Of a DNA stretch of 64,000 bases, positions 42,449 through 50,980 are shown one piece after another. This DNA is from Myxococcales bacterium. GTDB lineage: Bacteria > UBA10199 > 2-02-FULL-44-16 > JAAZCA01. The stretch spans positions 123,934-187,933 of the forward strand of contig JAAZCA010000019.1 in the NCBI GenBank assembly GCA_012513515.1, written 5' to 3'. Position numbers and translations under genes: made by a program. Numbering within the stretch: the stretch's first letter is position 1; the number at the start of each line of letters is the position of its first letter. The notes beneath the pieces were generated by a model, which was given only the letters and a program-made list of their open reading frames with translations, had not been told where the DNA came from and did not search any database.

Positions 42449-43342
42449 TCACGGCATGGGGCCCGATATGTAGATGTCCCCGGTATTTCCGCCTCCTCCG
42501 CCTGGTGCGCTGTTCTTCTTGTTGCTGTAGTGGTCGTATATATAATATGTCCCAACGCTCAATCCGGCGAGAATGGCGATCGTTACTAGCGCCTTTATGA
42601 GTACGCTCTTGGAGTGTGCGCTCATTCCTCCCGCTCTCGGATGATATTGAGGCTCTTGCATATCATACGAACTGTGAGAACTGACTGAAGGGGGGCGCTC
42701 CATCGCCTTTGCGTACTTGTTGCCGCGTGAAGGAAACTCGACCTTAGGTATAAGAGGGGACTGGCTTCTTGCCGATTCCGTTTTCTGAATTCCCTTGAGG
42801 TATTCCAGTGCTTTCTGTTTTTCTATCGTCACCGCTTCCTTTGGCATCTTTATCAGCGCATAGACATCGTAATGATATTTCGGTCGGCAGTTTTTGTAGG
42901 CGGCTACCTTTTCAAAATACCATTCCTCCAGCTGCATTTCGCTGATTAAGGTTGGCGCCTTAAGGCTTCCCCAGAGATTTTGCCAATCGGTCTCCGTGAG
43001 GGTCATAACGCCCTGTTCCTTCTGCTGGATCAGCTCCCCCATGTGCTGCATGAAGGAGGTTTTCGCTTCGAGGATGGCCATGTGTTTGCCATCTTCAGGG
43101 CGCCTGTTTTGCGTCGAGATACCGATGAAGTAATCGTAGCGCCCCTTTGTGAAGTGCACCTTGTTGGTCACCCAGTCCGGTTTGATCGCAGGGGTGGTTT
43201 CGATGATCACCTCCCCATCGGGGCCGCATTTATTTTTTTTGCGGCAGAGCCCTTCGCTTGAGACGAGCAATAAAAACGAAGCGCACGTCACGCAGGCAAC
43301 GATCTTTTTGAAAAGCGTTCTACCTGTCGAGAGTTGTTTCAT
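42449..43342 (-). CDS. LPP20-like exported protein with a membrane segment
   Basis: Protein of 297 residues. It starts with a signal-like segment (KKIVACVTCASFLLLVSSEG). The middle resembles the LPP20 lipoprotein fold: PDWVTNKVHFTKGRYDYFIGIS, then AILEAKTSFMQHMGELIQQ, then YDVYALIKMPKEAV. A second hydrophobic helix (about 255-275, ALVTIAILAGLSVGTYYIYD) precedes a glycine-rich tail. GGAGG lies before ATG 43342, inside the end of the upstream gene, which overlaps by 23 bases. It is a diverged relative of the upstream protein. Role unknown. Confidence 0.65.
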   Translation of the reverse strand: MKQLSTGRTLFKKIVACVTCASFLLLVSSEGLCRKKNKCGPDGEVIIETTPAIKPDWVTNKVHFTKGRYDYFIGISTQNRRPEDGKHMAILEAKTSFMQHMGELIQQKEQGVMTLTETDWQNLWGSLKAPTLISEMQLEEWYFEKVAAYKNCRPKYHYDVYALIKMPKEAVTIEKQKALEYLKGIQKTESARSQSPLIPKVEFPSRGNKYAKAMERPPSVSSHSSYDMQEPQYHPRAGGMSAHSKSVLIKALVTIAILAGLSVGTYYIYDHYSNKKNSAPGGGGGNTGDIYISGPMP

Positions 43343-44030
43343 CTACGGATCCTCCGGCCTCTGCAGATGCATTCCCTGCAGGTCCATCAGGGGCGGGTGT
43401 TTCAGCCTCGGCGTTTACCCCGGTAAGGTCGTCGAAGAAGGCGCGTTGCCTGGCATCGACCTTTGCACGAAATTCCTCCGTCACGCCGGGCTTGCCGTTT
43501 TGGCCCTTGATGACTTTGTCGAGCATCGCGAGGTAGGCCGCCTGCGGCATTTCGATAAGTGTGAAACAGTCGTAGCGATATGCGATACCCGAAAGGGTCT
43601 GGACCTGCTTTTTTTCGTAATGCTGGCTGTTCTGAAAAATTCCATTTAAGACTATTTCATCTGTCGAAGAGGTGAGGATGCGTTCGAGGACGGTGTTTTC
43701 GACTTCTAGCCCCTCGCTGGCGTAGGTGAGGTCGTCGCGCAACCTCTCACGAAGGCTTTTTGCGATCTTCGCTCTGGCCAGCGCGTCTGATAGGTGCAGC
43801 CCCTTGCCTAGGTTGGGGGCGTCGGTGAACATACCGCTTACGTAGAGGACGCCGTTTTTCACGAACATCGGCTTGTCGAATGCCCAGTCGGGAATGCTGC
43901 CGCTCGTCTTGACTACCTTCTCCTTCCCCAGGTTTTTTACCGCCATGCTTCGCGAGACGCTCCCGCCGCTGCATGAAACAATGCAGAGCATCAGCGCCAC
44001 AGAGGAGACCAGCAACCGCTTTCCACGCAT
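43320..44030 (-). CDS. LPP20-family-like lipoprotein
   Basis: Lipoprotein of 236 residues with signal MRGKRLLVSSVALMLCIVSC (lipobox CIVSC). The body follows the LPP20 pattern: SIPDWAFDKPMFVKNGVLYVSG, then a long helix DALARAKIAKSLRERLRDDL, then YRYDCFTLIEMPQAAYLAML. LPP20 proteins are outer-membrane or motility-associated lipoproteins of unknown mechanism. The C-terminal 30 residues are Ala/Pro/Glu rich and probably disordered. First gene of the operon; AGGGAGG precedes its ATG. Confidence 0.72.
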   Translation of the reverse strand: MRGKRLLVSSVALMLCIVSCSGGSVSRSMAVKNLGKEKVVKTSGSIPDWAFDKPMFVKNGVLYVSGMFTDAPNLGKGLHLSDALARAKIAKSLRERLRDDLTYASEGLEVENTVLERILTSSTDEIVLNGIFQNSQHYEKKQVQTLSGIAYRYDCFTLIEMPQAAYLAMLDKVIKGQNGKPGVTEEFRAKVDARQRAFFDDLTGVNAEAETPAPDGPAGNASAEAGGSVDETTLDR

Positions 44031-44361
44031 AAAACCTCCCTTTTAGTTGGCCCTTTTCGGGCAGGGGGAATTTAGACCCGCGGTGTGTCAGGCAAGGTCG
44101 CGGGGGTATTTTTTTATTGGAGGTTTAAACTGCCGGTGGTTATGACCTTGGATGACGCTGGTATGGCGTGGAAGGGCCTCTAAAGCGAAAAGGAGGTTCG
44201 TAATGACGGTTTATCCATACAAGGCTTTCGGCTTTCGACAGAAATAGGCTTAGGGAACGGGGGCTCTTCATACAAATATATAAAAAATGATATAATATTT
44301 CTAGCAACTGTTTTTACACACCCCCGATAAACTGTACGGGTATGTGCATTTCAAAATAATT
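44031..44361. other. Intergenic region between the LPP20 operon and the TPR gene
   Basis: No gene seen. It contains promoters for both sides: TATAAT at 44291-44296 in a very AT-rich stretch is a likely -10 for the TPR gene, without a good -35. CCCTTTTAGTTGG..CCCTTTTCGGGCAGGGG near 44040-44070 is part of the operon leader. A GTG at 44344 could start the TPR gene earlier. Confidence 0.4.
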
Positions 44362-45285
44362 ATGAATACAACTGCAAATAAATCTATTAATGCAAAAAAA
44401 GCATCAGCAGAGCATCTTTTCAACCAAGGGCTTGCTGTATTAAAATTAGGAAACCTTACCGCATCTATTAAGTTACTAACATCTGCCGTAGAACTCAGCC
44501 CTAAATATTCAAAGGCTTACTTATATCGTGGAATAGCCAAAGCTAAGATTGACTACAGTGAAGCTATTAAGGATTTTACAATAGCAATAGAGTTGTATCC
44601 GGAATATGCAATGGCATACAACTGCCGAGCAGCTGCTAGATCAAAATTAGGTGACCACAAGGGCGCTATCGAGGACGTCACAAAGGCGATAGAGCTAAAA
44701 CCAAGATATGCAAGCGCTTACTATGGCTTCGGTATGATAAAGATGAAATTGAAATATTATATTGACGCAATTGAATATTTCACAAAAGCAATAGAACTAA
44801 AGCCTCGACATGCAAGCTCTTATTGCCAACGCGGATTAGCCAGAATGGGTTTAGAGAAACACCTCGATGCAATTGACGATTTCACCAAGGCACTAGACAT
44901 TAATTCTGGATGCGTTGAAGCATATTACAATCGTGCAATTGCTAGAGAAAAGGCAGGTTACTTCATGGGGGCACTTGAAGACTACAAGAAAGCAAGTAAA
45001 TTGAACCCTTGGAAATATGCTGATGCTTATCAAAATGCACAACGTATGTATACAAGTGATAGCTTAACCAATGAATTACTGACGGATAGCGAAAGTGTTG
45101 TAAGACCATGTCGACCTCTTGATAATAGTGACGTCGGCATTGAGCCCAGAAATACTTATCGTAATAATGACAATTTAGATGGAGGAAGGAACTGCTACGT
45201 AATTCGGGATAGCGGAAGTCAATTCGGTTCAATGCCTTCCTATGACGATTATGGAGAGGAATCCGGACCTGATGGGTCAGACTAG
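44362..45285 (+). CDS. TPR-repeat protein, AT-rich orphan
   Basis: Soluble protein of about 307 residues with six consecutive 34-residue tetratricopeptide repeats (about 20-230), for example YSKAYLYRGIAKAKIDYSEAI, YASAYYGFGMIKMKLKYYIDAI and CVEAYYNRAIAREKAGYFMGAL with the W/A-G-Y-A-P type positions. The last ~75 residues are acidic and disordered-looking. No enzymatic domain, signal peptide or membrane helix. The start is uncertain: ATG 44362 or GTG 44344, neither with a ribosome site. Codon use (AAA, ATA, TTA) is much more AT-rich than neighbours, suggesting transfer. Likely a protein-interaction scaffold. Confidence 0.8.
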   Translation: MNTTANKSINAKKASAEHLFNQGLAVLKLGNLTASIKLLTSAVELSPKYSKAYLYRGIAKAKIDYSEAIKDFTIAIELYPEYAMAYNCRAAARSKLGDHKGAIEDVTKAIELKPRYASAYYGFGMIKMKLKYYIDAIEYFTKAIELKPRHASSYCQRGLARMGLEKHLDAIDDFTKALDINSGCVEAYYNRAIAREKAGYFMGALEDYKKASKLNPWKYADAYQNAQRMYTSDSLTNELLTDSESVVRPCRPLDNSDVGIEPRNTYRNNDNLDGGRNCYVIRDSGSQFGSMPSYDDYGEESGPDGSD

Positions 45286-45346
45286 AACCGATTTACGCGT
45301 TGAGCTTACAAACGGATATCAGGAGTATAATCATTGTCATTGCCTA

Positions 45347-46996
45347 CTATGCGGCGAAATTCGCACTGCTCACAATGTAAGCCTTATACTTCCCTCTAGA
45401 TAAAGCTACGTTCCACCTTCGTGGGTCCAGAACCCATGACGGGTTTCTGCCTGCCGTCTCTGCGCTTTTTGCGCCCACACACAAAATGGCCACAGATGCG
45501 GTCTGCCCCTGGTTCCGTTCAACGGTGTCGACGTGCCACAGATGATGTGGAATACGAAGCTGCCTTATGGCCTGCCTGACGAGTGAGGCCTGTTTCCTGA
45601 ACAGACACGAAATCATGTAGCGCGTATCGTAAGGTTTATTCTCTTCAGGCATAACATCGGGGTCCAGACCATCATATCCCTTGAACCACGCTCCATGGGT
45701 ACATTCAAGATCCGAAATCAATTTTGCAACCGTTTCGGCCTCCGTGCTGGAAACGCTATTATCGGGCCTATCCCCAGATACCACTATGTGGCAAATCCCT
45801 GGCATCGGTTTCAACATTTCAGGATAATTGCCGACGGGCCAGGCAATTTCGGCCTTTTCTGGTCGGCTCTGCAGCTTTCCATCGTAATAGCGGTTACTGA
45901 TATATTCACAGACATGGCGGTTAAGTCTGAACGTTTCACGGAGCATGAAATGCGCTCTTCTTTTTTCAAGATATTCAAAGGCCGAACACCTGTATTCGTC
46001 GATCTCTTTACGCCTGGCCTCATCCTGAACGATAACTGGCGGTAGCTGTTTATGGTCCCCTACGACGACTACCCTTTTTGCAAGCATTGCGACCGCGAAA
46101 AGCGATGGTATTTTCACCTGGCTCGCCTCGTCTATGACGGCCACATCAAACCGGTCTGCCGGGTTCTTCACTGCCGCTGTAGCGCACTTGAAAAGGGTGG
46201 TTCCCAGCACACCCGATGGATAAGGAATGACCTCTTTGCTCTTTCTTACCGATGATAGTTCCTCGCATATTTTATCCCTGCCAGCCCTGAAGAGTGGTGC
46301 GGGTTTTTCGGTAGCAACCTCTACGGCCTTTCGAAGCATGACATCCACTGCCCGGTTGGTGAAGGCCGTAAGAAGTACCGATTTCCCCTGATAAGACCAC
46401 TCGTTCACAAACTTGCCGATGAGATGGGTTTTCCCCGTCCCTGGCGGGCCTTGTATCAATTCAAGAAGGGAATCATCGTCCCGCATGATTTTGAGTTTTT
46501 CGAAAAGTGAATCGCTATCTACCGGGATGTCGCGTTCTTCTGAACCGGCAAGCAACTGCGTCCATTCAGGAAGTGCGCCGTCGATACACTGATCCAGCAC
46601 ATATTCCAGCGCATCATATTCCTCCTCGAGGGGCTTCCCCGGACACAGGAGCGCATCACCGTCGTTCACACAATGGCCTCGCCTTGACAATTTAAAGACG
46701 TTATCCTCGGCAGATGCAATTATCTCGACTAGCTCCCTTCGTTCCTTGAAGGCGAGCAAGGCCTCGCCAAGCGTTCCGGCTTCACAAGGAGGGATGAGTT
46801 GAGGCCGGTCATCATCGCGAAAACGAATTGATGCATTACAATCCTTCGCGAAGAACGTATTTCCAGACACGCTGCCCGGCACGACATGTCCTTCCGCTAC
46901 GAGACTGGCAATAGGGCTGCCCTTCATCTTTTCCCATTTCTTGAGTTCGGCTGCGCGTTCGCGCGCGAGATATTCCTTAATCCAGAACCAGTCCAT
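45347..46996 (-). CDS. Upf1-like SF1B helicase
   Basis: Helicase of 549 residues. Motif I is IQGPPGTGKTHLIG (near residue 190), Ia is LTAFTNRAVDVML, II is VAVIDEASQVKIPS, III is VVGDHKQLPPV, V is DTVERNQGQTASVAILCVG and VI is NVALSRGKYKAYIV. This is the SF1B Upf1/DNA2-type set. The N-terminal ~170 residues are unrecognised (MDWFWIKEYLARERAAEL start). ATG 46996 has GGGGGATTG upstream; an open frame continues to 47131 inside the upstream gene. It is the last gene of a four-gene reverse operon with DUF429-like, small and NYN proteins. Confidence 0.85.
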   Translation of the reverse strand: MDWFWIKEYLARERAAELKKWEKMKGSPIASLVAEGHVVPGSVSGNTFFAKDCNASIRFRDDDRPQLIPPCEAGTLGEALLAFKERRELVEIIASAEDNVFKLSRRGHCVNDGDALLCPGKPLEEEYDALEYVLDQCIDGALPEWTQLLAGSEERDIPVDSDSLFEKLKIMRDDDSLLELIQGPPGTGKTHLIGKFVNEWSYQGKSVLLTAFTNRAVDVMLRKAVEVATEKPAPLFRAGRDKICEELSSVRKSKEVIPYPSGVLGTTLFKCATAAVKNPADRFDVAVIDEASQVKIPSLFAVAMLAKRVVVVGDHKQLPPVIVQDEARRKEIDEYRCSAFEYLEKRRAHFMLRETFRLNRHVCEYISNRYYDGKLQSRPEKAEIAWPVGNYPEMLKPMPGICHIVVSGDRPDNSVSSTEAETVAKLISDLECTHGAWFKGYDGLDPDVMPEENKPYDTRYMISCLFRKQASLVRQAIRQLRIPHHLWHVDTVERNQGQTASVAILCVGAKSAETAGRNPSWVLDPRRWNVALSRGKYKAYIVSSANFAA

Positions 46997-47024
46997 CAAT
47001 CCCCCTAAAACAAACAGGAATAAT

Positions 47025-48431
47025 TTATACACTATCCTTGAAGGATAAATCCCAGGCAGTACGGATTCGCCTGAAGCGTTCCTTCCACGCGTCATGCCAC
47101 AGCCATGAAGCCGGAAGCAGAAACGAACCATGCCTGTCGGACCCTAACACCGATGCACATCCTGAAAAGGCCAGTGCCCCGCTCAGAGCGGAGATATATG
47201 CTGCTGTGACGTCCTTGTTACTGAAAATATATTCTATTCCTAGCGCATCTGTGGGCACATGCAGCCTGATATCACTCAGGCGCTTCATTGGATTTTCAAT
47301 AGTTCCCCGGAATCCTTCCGGAAGCCCCTGGAACAACCACGATGCCATCGCCCAGTCAGCGGCAAATCGCTCCGTGCCGAATCTATTGAGGTTGGAATCG
47401 ATGTGAGTCGGATCGAACATGGTTGCAAGAAAAACCTTCGGAAATGCCTCTAGCACAGCCCCTTTCTTGCCGGACTCAATACTAGAAAAAGGCTGGTATG
47501 AAAATCCATGCCTCTCGCAGACACGTCGCAATCGGCTTGTTGCTTCCGTTAGGGCGTTACCGATACCACTTGAACACGCCTGCGCCCTGATCCTCGTTGG
47601 GAATACTCCCTGCAGCATAACCCGTTCCTGTGGTCGATAGAAATCGTCGCCTCCAAGCTCTCGAGGCATCATCGGGCCATCAAGCGCTATCGTGGCGAGA
47701 TTTTTTGCATCCGGGTGTGAGAGTATTTCAGGCAACGTCCGTTCTTCAAATTCAACTAGTGTCTTAAGGCCTTGTCCCCTGACATTGCCAAGCTTCATAA
47801 GCGGTTGCAGCCCCTCCGGCCCCACATGAAGCAGGCAATAACCTAGCGACTCTCGCTTTCTTGCGTATCCCACGTCTACACCTAGAAATAAAGTTTCCTG
47901 CCTGGGTAACTTAACGTCGTCTTTATTCTCGGAATATTTGATCTGGCTGCCAAATTCGGACACGAGTCCTGTGACAGATTTCCTTGCCCCTTGAACAGCC
48001 GATAAATCGAGAGATGATGGATCGAACAACTGAAGTGCATTACGGCTCTTTTGCGCGAAACGTTTTCCAAGAAGCCCTGCCAGTTCTTCATTACCGCCAG
48101 TTTCGACCATAAACCCGGTGAACTTTCCGAGATGGGCGTCTGGTTGATAGTTCATACTTCTCATATACCCATCAAACGCATCAGGAAAGATGCCGGCGGC
48201 AGGGAAGTCCGCTATTCGGGATTTCCCGGGATGGAGAACCCGTAATATCTCGATTCCTACACTCTGATACAAAAGAACAATATCGTCGCCTGGCACAACA
48301 TTTCTTGTATTGGCTATTGCCAGCCCGACGCTGTTATAAACAGACCTCCACAAATAGCCCGAACGCACAAGGTCCAGAGTATCTCTTTCCGATGCCCTTG
48401 CGATTGTCGCAAAGTATAACCAGGTGGACAT
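47025..48431 (-). CDS. DUF429-like predicted RNase H-fold protein with an EVE/PUA-like N-terminus
   Basis: Protein of 468 residues. Residues about 1-120 (YFATIARASERDTLDLV, NVVPGDDIVLLYQSVGIEIL) resemble the EVE/PUA-like fold that binds modified bases. The larger C-terminal part resembles DUF429, a predicted RNase H-fold nuclease: FLGVDVGYARKRES (first acidic strand), IALDGPMMPREL, VLEAFPKVFLATMFDP and the terminal TDALGIEYIFSNKDVTAAYISALSGA. The 91-residue gene ends seven bases before its ATG. Operon context with an Upf1-like helicase and an NYN domain protein points to nucleic-acid processing or defence. Both domain calls are by eye. Confidence 0.6.
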   Translation of the reverse strand: MSTWLYFATIARASERDTLDLVRSGYLWRSVYNSVGLAIANTRNVVPGDDIVLLYQSVGIEILRVLHPGKSRIADFPAAGIFPDAFDGYMRSMNYQPDAHLGKFTGFMVETGGNEELAGLLGKRFAQKSRNALQLFDPSSLDLSAVQGARKSVTGLVSEFGSQIKYSENKDDVKLPRQETLFLGVDVGYARKRESLGYCLLHVGPEGLQPLMKLGNVRGQGLKTLVEFEERTLPEILSHPDAKNLATIALDGPMMPRELGGDDFYRPQERVMLQGVFPTRIRAQACSSGIGNALTEATSRLRRVCERHGFSYQPFSSIESGKKGAVLEAFPKVFLATMFDPTHIDSNLNRFGTERFAADWAMASWLFQGLPEGFRGTIENPMKRLSDIRLHVPTDALGIEYIFSNKDVTAAYISALSGALAFSGCASVLGSDRHGSFLLPASWLWHDAWKERFRRIRTAWDLSFKDSV

Positions 48432-48438
48432 GAGAGGG

Positions 48439-48714
48439 TTATCCCATTCCTAGGAGCTTTTTTAGTTCACTTGCCGAGCGGACAAGTTGGGCATGTGAAA
48501 CAATGTCCCTGACCGCTTGATATTTTGGTGCGCTCCATCGCCTGGTCGTTGCGCCATCCGACATCGTCAGGTGTGCCTGCGCCGTTTCCGTGGCACCGCA
48601 GGTGCTGACCTCATCCCACTGATACTCCTTACCAACCACGGTGTTTAAAGTGTTGAGGGTACATTTGACTTTCCTTGCCTGCATTTGTTCCAGCGCATCC
48701 TTAAGTTTTTTCAT
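48439..48714 (-). CDS. Small hypothetical protein in the helicase operon
   Basis: Protein of 91 residues, no family recognised. It starts MKKLKDALEQMQARKVKCTL and ends VRSASELKKLLGMG, with HLTMSDGATTRRWSAPKYQ in the middle. AGGGAGGA precedes ATG 48714. Tight spacing on both sides (39 and 7 bases) shows it belongs to the operon. It could be a partner or antitoxin-like subunit of the DUF429-like protein. Confidence 0.6.
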   Translation of the reverse strand: MKKLKDALEQMQARKVKCTLNTLNTVVGKEYQWDEVSTCGATETAQAHLTMSDGATTRRWSAPKYQAVRDIVSHAQLVRSASELKKLLGMG

Positions 48715-48753
48715 AGTTCCTCCCTATTGAGACAGCATACTAACGAAATATCA

Positions 48754-49206
48754 TTATCCCCATACCTTCCGCAATTCCTCCGTAATCCTTTCCTTCTGCT
48801 CAAGCGTCAGGCTTTCGTTGTCATCACGCACGGAGCGGAGTTCTTTAAGAAAATCGGCGTTGCGCATGGTTGCGACGCGCGATTCCTTGGCCACAAGCAG
48901 GACTTCACGGTCATCGGAAATAACGACAAGGCGGTCGCGGTTTTTTTTCGACTCCCTTTCGACGATCTTCCTGATTACATCGTCGGCCTTTTTCTGGTCG
49001 CTATAGATGACCTTGATGAATGGTACAGAACCTGCGGTGTGCGATTCGTCGGCGCTGCCGTCAAAGACGACGGTCGCCTTCTTTTTTGCGCTGAAGTAAT
49101 TCGTACCGGAGAGATAATCCATGAAAGCCCTGCGCTGATCCGCGGCACCGCGTACTGCAGAAATGGCGTGGTAAACGTTGTTGCCATCAATGACGAAGAG
49201 CTTCAT
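48754..49206 (-). CDS. NYN-domain (YacP-like) predicted RNase
   Basis: Protein of 150 residues with the NYN/PIN-like fold. LFVIDGNNVYHAI gives the first acidic strand, ATVVFDGSAD the second, IYSDQKKADDVIRKIVER the third acidic helix and LVVISDDREVLLVAK the fourth, the arrangement of YacP/Rae1-type metal-dependent ribonucleases. The start was set at ATG 49206 with GGGAG upstream. First gene of the operon that also encodes a DUF429-like protein and an Upf1-like helicase. Confidence 0.82.
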   Translation of the reverse strand: MKLFVIDGNNVYHAISAVRGAADQRRAFMDYLSGTNYFSAKKKATVVFDGSADESHTAGSVPFIKVIYSDQKKADDVIRKIVERESKKNRDRLVVISDDREVLLVAKESRVATMRNADFLKELRSVRDDNESLTLEQKERITEELRKVWG

Positions 49207-49315
49207 CCGCAGCAACTCCCTTCTTTAGGGGCCTGCAAGGCTGCCACCAGTTAATACGCCCGGGCGGCGTTTACAAGCGCAATTTGACACATTTTACAGC
49301 TGCCCCAGGCACCTA

Positions 49316-49342
49316 CCGCTGGCCCTTTGGTGCGGCCAGCGG
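49316..49342. other. Perfect 9-bp hairpin upstream of the NYN operon
   Basis: CCGCTGGCC (49316-49324) and GGCCAGCGG (49334-49342) pair perfectly around CTTTGGTGC. There is no T-run. It lies between the small gene at 49377 and the operon start, and could end the small gene's transcript or act as a protein-binding site. Confidence 0.5.
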
Positions 49343-49376
49343 AGGCATCCGAAGGTTAGGAGGTGTATGGCAAAGC

Positions 49377-49592
49377 TCAAAAACCGTTCTTTTTGTCATC
49401 GATAAGCCATGACGGCTGTTCCGTCTCGAGCAGCCGCCTTCCCACATCGTCAAACGTTCCGTTGTCCTGGCTGAAGCCCTGCATCCTGCCGGTATTGTCG
49501 CACACGATGTCGCGGTCCGGCATGTGCTCTATGAAGCCTAAAAGCCTGCCCACCGCATCGCGCACCTGTTCCCTGCCAGTTTTGTCGCTCAT
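49377..49592 (-). CDS. Small hypothetical protein
   Basis: Protein of 71 residues, no family recognised: MSDKTGREQVRDAVGRLLGF, then IEHMPDRDIVCDNTGRMQGF. Acidic and soluble. An excellent ribosome site (AAAAGGAG, seven bases from ATG 49592) supports it as a real gene. It precedes the NYN operon by about 170 bases on the same strand. Confidence 0.65.
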   Translation of the reverse strand: MSDKTGREQVRDAVGRLLGFIEHMPDRDIVCDNTGRMQGFSQDNGTFDDVGRRLLETEQPSWLIDDKKNGF

Positions 49593-49733
49593 GATTTGCT
49601 CCTTTTCGATTGCTGGAAGAATACTTCAGTGGTGCGTCAGGGAAGGTCATGCAACGAGGCTAATTTCGTTTTTTACTACTGAGTTCTGAATTTCACCCTT
49701 CGACAGGCTCAGGGCGAACATGCTAACGGAGAA

Positions 49734-50102
49734 TTATACGAGTTTTTTTGCCTCAATAAGAAAGGCCTTTATCGTCTTCATGTACTGATCGTCGGAAACG
49801 CCTATGTAGTCGTGGACCGCGAGATTTCTGTCTTCGATGAAACCCAGCCACTTCTCGACATCGTCGATGATCCCCATCCTGCCCGCGGCCCTGACCGCAT
49901 CTTTAGGGCTGTAAATTTCGATACCATCGTCGATTGCGCGCCTCCTGAAATATTTCCAGGCGTATTCAAGACAAACTTCGAAACTCTTTGAAATACCCGA
50001 AAAATAAAATCTCTCTTTTCCGGCCTTGTCCTCGTATTTCATCGCCTTCGCGAGATTTTCCACCGAAACTTTCAGCCTGCTGCGCTCATCCTGATTTGTC
50101 AT
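49734..50102 (-). CDS. HEPN-fold toxin candidate of a HEPN/MNT pair (nucleotidyltransferase substrate-binding family)
   Basis: All-helical protein of 122 residues of the HI0074-like HEPN family. The catalytic-type motif is RNLAVHDY (Arg92, His97, Tyr99), an exact R-x4-H-x-Y as in HepT RNases. In HepT the Tyr is AMPylated by the cognate MntA. YFSGISKSFEVCLEYAWKYF is the family's conserved helix. It overlaps the upstream MNT gene by four bases, the standard toxin-antitoxin arrangement. Toxicity is not proven here. Confidence 0.82.
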   Translation of the reverse strand: MTNQDERSRLKVSVENLAKAMKYEDKAGKERFYFSGISKSFEVCLEYAWKYFRRRAIDDGIEIYSPKDAVRAAGRMGIIDDVEKWLGFIEDRNLAVHDYIGVSDDQYMKTIKAFLIEAKKLV

Positions 50103-50650
50103 GCGGCGACCCCTTTCTTGAACTCTATCCAGTCGGCGAGGCGTCCGGTTAGAAAAACCCAGCCCCTTGAAGCCTCGCGAAGAAACGCCGCATCTGCGCG
50201 GTCCAGATTAACCATATCGACAAAATATGGAAAGTCCTCCACGAGTTCGTCCTTTCGTATGAGTACTTTTTTATATTCATCGTGCGGCAGTCCCCCCGCG
50301 CGCAACGCACCGATATCCCAGTCCGAATATTTTGCAGCGGTGCCCTTTGCACGTGAGCCGAACAGGATAAACGTCACGTCCGGAAATTCTTCGTGCAGCC
50401 TGTCGATGATCGGCGCGATTTTTTCGATGGGGGCAGCTGCCTCGTCGGGAATGTCGATGATAAAATCCTGCGGTTTTAAGCCCAGCGCACTCATCATTTT
50501 TTCGATGCTATCGGGGAACACGCCGTTTCCGGAAAGATAATGATGGATGGTGTTGCGGTGCACCCCGATGCCTGATGCCAACTCTCCGATTGACCCGTAT
50601 CCCTTTTTCTTCAGGGCCTCACGGAACCTGCATTGATCTATAATATGCAT
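50099..50650 (-). CDS. HTH-fused MNT nucleotidyltransferase antitoxin candidate
   Basis: Protein of 183 residues. Residues about 8-65 form an XRE-like HTH (SIGELASGIGVHRNTIHHYL). The C-terminal part is a minimal nucleotidyltransferase with FILFGSRAKGTAAKYSDWDIG: Gly98-Ser99, ten residues, Asp110-x-Asp112, the GSx10DxD motif of MntA. The fusion would let the antitoxin repress its own operon directly. The region before ATG 50650 is an AT-rich near-palindrome (AATATGCATAATATTATTGT) suitable as operator, and no ribosome site is seen. Paired with the HEPN gene. Confidence 0.82.
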   Translation of the reverse strand: MHIIDQCRFREALKKKGYGSIGELASGIGVHRNTIHHYLSGNGVFPDSIEKMMSALGLKPQDFIIDIPDEAAAPIEKIAPIIDRLHEEFPDVTFILFGSRAKGTAAKYSDWDIGALRAGGLPHDEYKKVLIRKDELVEDFPYFVDMVNLDRADAAFLREASRGWVFLTGRLADWIEFKKGVAA

Positions 50651-50759
50651 AATATTATTGTATATTAAATAACAATGTTGGTCAATACTGTAATAACGAT
50701 CACGATCCCGATACCATAACATTTGTGTAATATGAAGGTTGTACCTGCATATTACATAA

Positions 50760-50915
50760 GGGCACCTCTAATAACTGCCTTTTTCACATCCTGTCATTCC
50801 CGAATGCTTTAGTCGGGAATCCACTCTCGATCTGTCCCTATGCGCTTTTTCGGTCTGGATCCCCGATAACACCACTCGGGGATGACAACCCGGAAATGAG
50901 GTTTAAGAGGTGCCC
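50760..50915. repeat. MITE/REP-like element with 10-bp terminal inverted repeats
   Basis: GGGCACCTCT at 50760-50769 is inverted as AGAGGTGCCC at 50906-50915. Inside are CATTCCCGAATGCTTTAGT followed by CGGGAATCC (a short stem) and ATCCCCGA..TCGGGGAT (second stem). Shares core words with 6633-6779. It fills most of the gap between the HEPN/MNT operon and the WYL regulator. Confidence 0.65.
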
Positions 50916-50980
50916 ATAAACACGGCATTACAATGAACCTGTAATAAGAAAGGGGCTCGAGACAAAATTAGTCAGTCGCT

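Noticed and set aside
49696-49720. CCCTTCGACAGGCTCAGGGC motif
   Set aside because: A short word common as a dispersed repeat in many bacterial genomes; a single copy here supports no feature.
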